The notes below the pieces were generated by a model that was not told the DNA's origin, made no database searches, and was given only the letters and a program-made list of their open reading frames with translations. Made by a program: the position numbers and the translations under genes. Of a DNA stretch of 64,000 nucleotides, positions 56,801 to 64,000 are shown piece by piece. The stretch comes from Hydractinia symbiolongicarpus (Eukaryota; Cnidaria; Hydrozoa; Anthoathecata; Hydractiniidae), in contig NC_079887.1 of NCBI RefSeq assembly GCF_029227915.1, positions 20,705,650 through 20,769,649 on the forward strand. The letters are read 5' to 3'. Within the stretch, counting starts at the first letter, position 1. The number at the start of each line of letters is the position of its first letter.

Positions 56801-59800
56801 AAAACATGTTCACAATTTAACAGTTATTTGTCAATTGCAATTTCATTAGAATTGAAAACAGTTTATGAATAGAAAGTTGAAATGTAGCACTTGTTTCAAA
56901 ATAAATTTCATTGCCCTTTTAAAGTATGAAATGAAATCAGATGTGTTCCAAAAAAGAGCTTTGAAAATCATTTGAATGTAAAGCATAAAATCAAAATTAA
57001 TGGCCTCTTTGGCGATTTGACAGCTATGTTAAATGGTTAGTTGGTTTCAATACCTAGTACCTAAATTGTTATATAACTGCCAAATTGAAATTAAAAGTTC
57101 TAATTAAAAACAACATTGCCAGTTTCATGCCATTTCGTAAGATTTTAATAAGCGTGGGATGAATCGCATGCCTCAATAATTTCGCGCGTGTGGTGCACGT
57201 GCGGCCTTGGAAAATTAAATTTTTGAGAAGCAAAAGTAAGAACAAATTTCCATTAGCACCTCCATGTTTTAGCGTAAGGAACTTGCAAAGAGCAAGTTCC
57301 AACTAAGTTCACATGGTGTGAAAAATTGTGAGTAAAGTCATTAATTAAACTTAGTAACTACTTGTGGGACAAACAATATTTAATGTAAATTAAATTACAG
57401 AAAGTTGAGGCGTGGTTAATAACGATATTTAACATTTCAATGCTAAGGATGGAACATAAATACCTTACTAAAATAATTTTTCTTTACTATCAAAAATTTC
57501 TTTTGTTTTTTACTTATTTTGTTTTAGTTATTTTTAAACTTTATTTCTCCGAAAGACGATTGTAAATATATAAACGCTACCGAACTGTATATATAAATAT
57601 TTGCCGTATTTCTTTAGGAAATGACATAAATAACACACATGTAAGATTTAATCTGAACAAAGTTTTTTAAAAGAACTCAATACTTCTGACCTTACTTCAA
57701 TTACGTACCTTATTATTTTCTCTCAAAAACGATTTTTTCTCTCTCTCTAAAACACGATTCTGGAGATGTAATCTATTTATATCTTTGCAATCACATTAGG
57801 CATATTGAAATGATTTGCTTCCCATTGCTGCCACTCATTTTATTATGCACACTATAATTAGGAAAACAAAAATGGATAATAAAAGTATAAAAAAATGAGA
57901 AAGAATCTTCCTTACATCGTTGTTACAGACGATCTGTAATAATTCATTATATTGTTTCTTTTTCTGCATTTTAACTACGCATTTTTCGACGTATCTGAAA
58001 AAGATTAAGTAAACGATAAGATTGTAAAGCCTTCCTTAAATCATTCTCTGACTTCATATTTTGCTTTTTTTCGTAATTTGAATAATTTTAGAAAGCTATC
58101 GCAGACATAAAGAAAACAAAATTTACAGGTGTGATTTATCGCACGCCTAAAAAAATTTGTGTGTATGTGGGGACCTGCGCGTGCGATTGCACGCCCCTCA
58201 CGAAATGTGCTGCAGTCTTATATACACAAGAACAACAAATCGGCAAAAAGCATTTATCACAGCTTGATATAGGCTGCCAATGTGATTATATTTTCAGCCT
58301 TAAATTTTTAGAGTAAAAACATGAGAACCACAATCTGTGGTTTAATCAGCATACAGCTAATATTGTAGTATTTTTACTTATAAAGCTAGCCACTTGTAAT
58401 GATGTCAAAGGGATGAAATAATTAAAGAATAAATACAATCAAGTAATAATAATATGTAAAAATGTAAAAATCAAATGAAAAACAAATGAATATCCTACAG
58501 ATATATTTATATATATTTTTCCTAACTCTTTGTATTCTTTAGATTTTAGCACAATTTTTTCAATGGAAAAATTTATATTTTGAAATAAGTGACAAATCTT
58601 TGCTTATTGTTTAAGTCTAAAATACGTGAAATTTAATTTATATAATTTTGCAAGTTATACTACTGCAATTGGTTAGCCCATTGTGAGTATATAGGTCTGC
58701 ATAAGTTCTCCAAGGTATTGATTTTTTAAAATAATACAGTGTATGAATGCTTGTTGATGACATTGCAATTGACCATTTGGGACATTGTTAGTTATTAGAA
58801 AATGGAAACCAATATTGTCCAGACAGTTGAGATAGTAAAAAGAAGCAGATATTGCATAAACTATATACCAGTAAATAGGTACAGCTATATAAAGAATTGA
58901 AAACATTCTTGTGATTCTTACTCTAGCGATTTTAAAGACACCATGATAATAGCTATTATTGAGTTAAATGCCTATACTTGAGAAAGTTCTTGAGGAAGAA
59001 AGCAATATTTTATTACTTTTTTTATTTATAATAGTTTTTCTCCTATGCTTTATTAGACTATTGCTCGCACTGTTCTATTAAGTTGGAATATAAGTTTGTC
59101 TTTATTACATTTTTTTTCCTTTTTTTAGATGTCCCAATGAAATTTCTTGATATCAAAATTTTAATTAATGGAATAAGTGATCTTATCATTGTGCAGCTTT
59201 CCAATCACGACACAGTTCAGGACATCCGACAAGTCATTCTTGAAAAACCTGAATGCTGTTACCGCACTTGTTTCTCACTTTACTTAGGCAAAACGAGATT
59301 GGATGATTTTATGGAACTACACGACATACCAGATCTCAATGATGATTCTATAATTAAAGTTGTTGACGGTAAAACTTTGAATTTTGTTTTGAAACATGTC
59401 ATTTTTTTACTTTCTTGCTTTAACTTACCACTTCTTTTAGAACCATACAGTATACGTGAAGCCAGAATACATATCCGTCGTCTTAGAGATTTGTTGGTGA
59501 CGTTACTTGAACCAAGTGCATTCACAGCTACCGATAATTTATCACTCTCGTATCTTTCTTCGATTACACAGATTGATGTGGAGGAGGAAGCATGGAAACG
59601 AGCAAAGGAACCAAATGCAGCAAGATCAAGTGAAAGTGTGCTCCCTCCTGAATATGCATCTTTAAATAAAGCTAGCAATACACTCTTGGAACCACTAATA
59701 CTTCTGGATAACAAAGTGCAGGTAGAATATTAATTGTTTTTGTTGGCAATTCCTGCTTTTTGACAAATATTAGTGGGTGTGTAGAAAATGTCAAGTGTTT

Positions 59801-62800
59801 ATGCATGATTTCTGTGAGTTGCATCAGTCAAACTCCAATGTATAGTTAAAGTGGCTTTTTCAAGATACGACGCCAAATTCATTTTGTGTGGACATGTGTG
59901 TTAAGGCCTGTCCACTTTTCCCATACCACTTAGGCATACTAAGTGGTATGGGAACTAACCTATAAACTTACTATTTAAAGTCTTCTTGTTGTTGGACATC
60001 TATTTAGAACTTTAAGAAAATTCTAAATTTCAGGCATAATTATTTCAGGTGTATGCTAGTATGCTATGCCCCTGCCTCTGTTGCACTTTATTTTTACTTT
60101 GCCATTATGTTTTCTAATATTTTTTTCTCTCACTTTTTTACCATTCTCATAGGGGTTAGCAAACTATGCAACTAGCTGTGGAGGTGGCCCATCAATAAGG
60201 GGCGAGCCATTGCTCTTGCTCATGCAAAGGCTCACCCAATTCTTGGAAATGGGAAACTAGCTGAGCCATTAATTGCTCCCCAATTTCCACAAAATATTTT
60301 CTGGCTGAGCAATATCAATTCATCTCACATGGAAATTAATGCTTTCTTTCTTATTATTTGCAGAAATTACCAAAATATATAAAAAAGGTAAAAATTGTAA
60401 GATAAGATAAGATAGATAAAAAAGATTTTGTAATAAAATATTTATTTATTCTGATTGCTTGCCCAGTCTAAATTATTGCAACCTTCTAAAAACAAAATGT
60501 CAATGTGTACAAAATTCTAAAATATATAGCAAAACACATACAAGACCACATGTTTTAAGAACAAAATATGTGCGCCATTTATTGCTTGCTTTCACAAAAT
60601 TAAAAAAATTATAAAATTCGTAATGGAGGAAGGTGTTGCATATCTGTACCGATACATCCTTAAATACTATAGCGAAATAAAAGAATTAGCAGATTTGTTA
60701 CTTCAGTTTATCATCTTTGTTCTATGCCTAAAAATCAAAAATAGTGAATGGTGCTTGGTTAGGTTGAAAATAATTCATCTAAAATTGTATATAAGATCAT
60801 ATGTGTCCTACTAAGTTGTCTTTGTTATTCCACAGTTCCAAGGGTAAATATTTTGTTGTCTGCATAATGGAAATTCTGAATACTATTTGCACATGTAAAT
60901 TTAGGTTTTGTTATTTTAATATGTAGTTTCTGGAATGTCTTAAAGATCTACGTTATTCTGCCTGGAATCCTCCACCTGGATATAGAAAATTAGCAGGTAT
61001 ATTGCGAAAGCTTTTTCAAAAAGTATTTGAATATAATAGTTTGTGGAGAAAAAACCATTATATTTATCCATCACAATAATGGTAATACATGTCTATAGCA
61101 TTTAAAACTGGCATTTTTAAATACATACACTGTGATGTATATTTAGTGTGTATTTTTTAAGAAGTATTGGAATATTATGCAATTTTGCAGGTATATTTCG
61201 AAAGAAAACTTAAACGTGTTCTCAAGAAGTATGCTAATTTTACCAACCATAAGAACACACCATGCCATTTGGCAATTTATCTGAAATGCTGTTTATGTTT
61301 TTATATATTAAAATACACTCTGTTTTTTTATCATGTTATGTCGTCTTCAATATGAGAAATTTTTTACATTTATGTTTACATTGATTTTTATCTTTTAGGA
61401 GATCTTTTGTATCTTGAAATTGTGACATTGGAAAATCCAGATTTTACATACCATGTTACTTCATCTTCAAGTGGATTTTTTGTTAACAGGTATTTTTTAT
61501 TGAGTATTGTTTTTCAACATTCTGCATCAAATGATAATTCTCTAAATATTGTTTCTCAGATCGTCACGGTACAACTTTGATCCAAAGCCAAGCAACGAAG
61601 CATACAGGTCCCAAACATTAGCTGGACTGCTCATTATGGTAATTTTTTTATTTTGTTGTCACATGTTTTTTATTTGAACATTTATAAATAGTTTCTACCT
61701 CAAATTTTAGCTTAGTCCCCTCTTCAAGAAAAACTTTTCTAACATACAAAGATCTAGGTATGTATTACTTTGTATGCATTTCTTGCAGTTTTAAGAAGTT
61801 AGTTTGCGTGTAGAGGCGTCATTTTAATTTGATTTGTTTTTCAGTATTAAAAAGCACCCTTTGGAATTGGTTGCATCACCCCAACAAGGTACTATGTTGT
61901 TTCTAGATTATTTTCATTTTTTTGTTTGTGATTTTTTTGATTTTTTGCATTAAGTTCTTCTTCAATAAATGCTAGAAAGTGACAATTTTAGATTTTGGGG
62001 AAATTTATGATGGCAGTATTTAAGGCAAAACCAACTGAATTTGGGCCCCAAATAGGTTTTTAAAGTGTTTTTTAAAAAAATTCCATTGCATTTTACTATA
62101 AATGTACTAAAATGTTAGAACAGATCATTATCTACAAATTTCATTTAATCTCTTCTCATGTTCGACAATAACTATGCTGCTAGGCCAAATTTACCATAAA
62201 AAAGGTTTTAATGTTTGTCTAAAGATGTAATTGTTTCATCATTTATGCTCATGTTTGATATTCGCATGTGACCGAGTTGTAAACCTGTTTGTTTTTTATG
62301 CTTGATGTTTAAAAAACTTTGATGTTAGTAAATATTTTTTCATAGATTTAAAGTTACAGGCGTAATTTAACGATGTAAGCGTCAAATTAACTCGTACAAA
62401 TTTTTTATAGTATTCCCTTGGTTATCACCAAAATTTGAGCATACAATGGATCCTTTCAGAGCTGAGGATGGTAAATAGATATATTTTAAAGATTATTTTT
62501 TTTTAAATAAAAAGGTTTAGTTAAAAATCCTTTGCCTTTTTATTGTCCAGCTGTTACTAATCGTATCGGTTATGAGGAGCAGATACCTGGACAGTTACGT
62601 GACTGGAATGAGGAGCTTCAATCTGCAAAGGAACTGCCTAAAAAAACTCAACATCAAAGAATTTTACGTGACAGAGCATTATACAAAGTATACATTTTTT
62701 TGGTGATTTTTTTGGTGTCTTTTCCAAATCAAATAAAAAGACATAAATCTAAAAAAACTGTTTTTAAATTAGATTACATGTGATTTTGTTTCGGCAGCCA

Positions 62801-63976
62801 CAAAAGGTGCAATTGCTGTTGTTGATGGCAATGTTATGGCGATAAACCCTGGAGAGGAAGAAAAGTATTTTATTTGATTACTTGTTATGCTATGTTTTCC
62901 TTTGAGCATTGTAAAACAAGAACATTTCCTTTTTTTAGAATGAGAATGTATATATGGAATAACATATTCTTCAGTTTTGCATGCGATTCAAGAGAACATT
63001 ACCAAAAATATGGTGGTGATGAAGCAGCTTATGCTGCGGCAAGTCTGGACTTAAAAGGAGTTGAAATCTATAATAAACTTGATTTAGAAGGATTGTATAC
63101 ACTTGGAACAGTTGTTGTAGATTATCGAGGTTATAGAATAATTGCACAGTCTATAATTCCTGGCATTTTACAACGAGAACAAGAAAACTCTGTAGTTTAT
63201 GGAAGTGTTGATGGAGGAAAGACGATTTCAACTCATGAAAAATTTTTGGAAAAGGTATGTATTAGTGAAAATGTGGATTTTAGTATTTCCCTACTCAGTT
63301 TTTTACATGTTGTATTTTGTTATTTAATATTAGTTGAAAACGGCTGGTACATCACTTAGGATCAGACCACACAAGTATGTTTAAACATCGTTTGGTTTTT
63401 ATTTGTTTACTTGTTTGTTTGTTTGTTTGTTTGTTTGTTTGTTTGTTGGTTGACAAACAAATGAATCAACCATTCATTTGTTTTTTGTTGTTGTTGTTCA
63501 GTAATTTTTTATTTGTTTTTTTTTAAATGTTTTTAGGGTTATTAACGAGAAGCAAGAAGATGTTGAACTGTGCTCATCAATAGAATGCAAGGTCAGCTTT
63601 CTTACCAACTTTTTTCAAAATCACAGCTTCTAAAGAGATTTTAAAATGTAACTCGTGCGATTATTTTTATTTTAGGGTATAATTGGAGCCGACGGTCGAC
63701 ATTACATATTGGATTTATTCCGCACATTTCCTCCAGATATCAACTTTTTAGATGGTATGTGTGTGTTTTGATTTTTTTGGTGTAAATTGCCAGCATGTAT
63801 ACTAATTTACCTAGTTTTCTAATTTTAGTTTGCAAAGTTAACCGAACTTTAATAAATGGAGAGCATCTTCCAGAAGAGTTAAAAAATAACAGAGACAAAT
63901 CTGACTTCATATATCCTATACCTCATCCCCAGCAGTTGGTTTCATTCCGTCCCACTGCTCTGGAGGCTTTTATTGG
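45685..63976 (+). CDS. CLUH: CLUH (clustered mitochondria protein), partial, 16 exons
   Basis: Exons 45685-45931, 59129-59368, 59441-59721, 60927-60996, 61399-61489, 61560-61638, 61711-61757, 61845-61888, 62411-62470, 62551-62687, 62773-62864, 62939-63254, 63334-63374, 63537-63591, 63676-63754 and 63829-63976 join in phase to about 675 residues. The gene runs out of the window at a donor after 63976 (human total about 1300). CLUH binds mRNAs for nuclear-encoded mitochondrial proteins. The first exon codes a low-complexity acidic leader, with the start at MPGELNIG and an acceptor-like CAG just before it, so a 5' UTR exon may lie upstream. The N-terminal ubiquitin-like CLU_N part includes [18 protein letters not shown] and [19 protein letters not shown]. 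The CLU domain includes [18 protein letters not shown], then [18 protein letters not shown] and [19 protein letters not shown]. Intron 1 is 13.2 kb and packed with transposons. Confidence 0.95.
46178..50496 (-). mobile_element. Complete-looking hAT transposon, 4.3 kb
   Basis: Terminal inverted repeats CAGCCCTCGAAAT (left) and, read inward from the right, CAACCCTCGAAAT are flanked by TGTATA on both sides (46172-46177, 50497-50502), a likely target duplication. Within about 150 bp of each end the motif TCGGACA/TGTCCGA is repeated many times in both orientations, as for subterminal transposase sites. Inside is one uninterrupted transposase gene on the - strand. It lies in CLUH intron 1. hAT duplications are usually 8 bp, so the 6 bp seen may reflect later changes. 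Confidence 0.85.
46893..49641 (-). CDS. hAT-family transposase, 2 exons, intact
   Basis: Exon 1 (49641-49375) and exon 2 (49286-46893) join in phase across an 88-bp intron with GT/AG borders to 886 residues without a stop. Exon 1 starts [20 protein letters not shown] and carries a cysteine-rich cluster (CCFC, C-x2-C, C-x2-C, CPDC) not usual in hAT enzymes. Exon 2 has a BED-like C-x2-C and H-x6-H pair (residues about 147-189), then LCDGSTD (Asp near 308), [12 protein letters not shown] (Asp near 395) and [10 protein letters not shown] (the C-x2-H motif). The hATC dimerisation block [20 protein letters not shown] follows at about 765-785. These are the RNase H-like catalytic residues and the dimer domain of hAT transposases; the sequence resembles the ZNF862/KIAA1586-like group. 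An AATAAA lies on the - strand at 46724-46719. It is either a recent active copy or a domesticated gene, and the flanking inverted repeats favour the former. Confidence 0.85.
50661..50732. repeat. GC-rich palindromic repeat, copy 1
   Basis: Contains the perfect hairpin GGCGTGTGATTAGTCACACGCC (50711-50732, 9-bp arms, loop TTAG) and GGCGTGCGGTCGCACGCGCA. It aligns over about 70 bp, in the opposite orientation, with 58127-58196. Confidence 0.7.
50795..51305 (-). mobile_element. Deletion derivative of the hAT element
   Basis: Positions 50795-51150 match the left end of the 46178 element (CTGCCCTCGAAAG, TTCAGACAAAACGTCCGATA, AGCAAGCCTGTTCATAGCC), and 51150-51305 match its 49855-50050 part (AAACCCACGTGCGGT, TTTAAGCCACGTGGAT). 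The transposase gene between those parts is absent. The right terminal repeat was not found, so the copy is non-autonomous and truncated. It lies 300 bp from the full element. It is given the - strand to match the parent. Confidence 0.75.
51532..52310. mobile_element. TA-flanked MITE with internal tandem repeats, copy 2
   Basis: Terminal inverted repeats starting CAGTACAGTCTGAATGTAAT at both ends, about 29 bp or longer, flanked by TA (51530-51531, 52311-52312). About 51745-51965 holds about four 53-bp units (AGATCGCATTTTAAAAGTTT, AAAGCGGCGATAGAAA) that are the reverse complement of those in the MITE at 41877-42630. Same family, inverted. No coding capacity. Confidence 0.8.
52566..53910 (+). 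mobile_element. 5'-truncated LINE, CR1/jockey-like
   Basis: The frame 52566-52919 starts inside the palm with [17 protein letters not shown] (motif A) and [14 protein letters not shown] (motif B). A shift precedes [11 protein letters not shown] (catalytic Asp-Asp). The frame from 52901 to 53758 carries the thumb and C-terminal region ([35 protein letters not shown]). The 3' end has a TTA tract (53797-53826), AATAAAG and a short CATA tail (53892-53908). The shift makes it inactive. It lies in CLUH intron 1. Confidence 0.85.
54130..55000 (+). mobile_element. LINE 3' end with C-terminal zinc finger
   Basis: Reads [20 protein letters not shown], then [10 protein letters not shown] and FVCKPCKGE, a PHD-like cysteine/histidine zinc cluster. 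[20 protein letters not shown] and, after stops and shifts, [16 protein letters not shown], then [13 protein letters not shown] follow. The second half matches 39550-40320 in inverse orientation, so this is the better-preserved copy of that LINE's 3' part. It has an in-frame stop and one shift. Confidence 0.75.
55916..56702. mobile_element. PIF/Harbinger-type MITE with a hairpin end
   Basis: Terminal inverted repeats AGGCGGGGGCAAACCAGTCC and, inward from the right, AGGTGGGGGCAAACTAGTCC are flanked by TAA on both sides (55913-55915, 56703-56705), the usual target duplication of Harbinger elements. A perfect hairpin with 28-bp arms (55925-55952, 55965-55992) lies at the left end. Copies of TTTCATCCAACAT recur throughout. 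The interior holds a broken transposase piece on the - strand. Confidence 0.85.
56224..56520 (-). pseudogene. Harbinger transposase N-terminal fragment
   Basis: Reading down from 56520: [20 protein letters not shown], then a stop in FREMF*MDVGDF, a shift, and [17 protein letters not shown]. These match the start of PIF/Harbinger nucleases (the R-x-hhHGxF block and the RPPI-x-EERLALTLRFL block). The catalytic DDE part is absent. It explains the origin of the surrounding MITE. Confidence 0.7.
56706..59128. other. Rest of CLUH intron 1
   Basis: AT-rich, no coding signal. The only structure seen is the GC-rich repeat at 58127-58196. Confidence 0.45.
58127..58196. repeat. GC-rich palindromic repeat, copy 2
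   Basis: AGGTGTGATTTATCGCACGC and GCGCGTGCGATTGCACGCC align with the reverse complement of 50661-50732. GC content is well above that of the intron around it. Confidence 0.65.
59919..59953. repeat. Short perfect inverted repeat in CLUH intron 3
   Basis: 14-bp arms TCCCATACCACTTA and TAAGTGGTATGGGA around a 7-base loop. Confidence 0.85.
63411..63447. repeat. TTTG microsatellite in a CLUH intron
   Basis: About nine TTTG units between exons 13 and 14 of CLUH. Confidence 0.9.
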
Positions 63977-64000
63977 GTAATGCTTCAAGTTCTAAGTAAT

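Noticed and set aside
50661-58196. A 7.5-kb composite element bounded by the GC-rich inverted repeats
   Set aside because: No target duplication at the outer edges, and the interior is a mix of unrelated insertions with their own borders.

Overview
This is animal nuclear DNA: AT-rich, with intron-rich genes, GT/AG splice sites and many interspersed repeats. The gene set and the repeats (tRNA-derived SINEs, a DIRS-like retroelement, hAT, Harbinger and TA-type MITEs, THAP and Ulp1-like remnants) fit an early-branching metazoan, probably a hydrozoan cnidarian. That assignment is inference, because no species-diagnostic locus is present.

Six host genes were rebuilt by joining exons whose phases agree and whose products match known families. 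On the + strand: a theta-class glutathione S-transferase (3002-12230, 5 exons, 223 aa); MAPKAPK5/PRAK (12896-20586, 14 exons, 479 aa); an intronless WD40 protein close to WDR38 (21912-22991, 359 aa); DENND3 (24721-29613, 6 exons, 1270 aa); and the first half of CLUH (45685 to the window end, 16 exons, about 675 aa). On the - strand: a TP53I13-like single-pass membrane protein (32645-37575, 7 exons, 407 aa). The genes have unrelated roles: detoxification, p38/ERK3-linked kinase signalling, WD40 scaffolding, Rab GEF and autophagy control, a p53-inducible membrane protein, and mitochondrial mRNA binding. I see no operon-like or pathway logic; they are simply neighbours.

Mobile DNA fills the long introns and spacers. 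GST intron 1 (6.3 kb) holds a decayed DIRS-like tyrosine-recombinase retroelement, a SINE and a LINE scrap. A MAPKAPK5 intron holds a THAP remnant. TP53I13 introns hold a SINE and a partial SINE that ends in a perfect 35-bp palindrome. The 38.3-45.5 kb spacer holds SINEs, LINE pieces, a TA-flanked MITE with internal tandem repeats and a hAT-like MITE. CLUH intron 1 (13.2 kb) holds a complete-looking hAT transposon (46178-50496) with an uninterrupted two-exon transposase, a deletion derivative of it, a second TA-MITE, two LINE fragments and a Harbinger MITE.

The strongest items for a second look are the apparently intact hAT element with its extra cysteine-rich first exon and subterminal motif clusters, the paired TA-MITEs with a 53-bp internal tandem repeat, two SINE families that share a central domain, and the SINE-linked palindrome. 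I found no clear evidence for a wholly new biological system.
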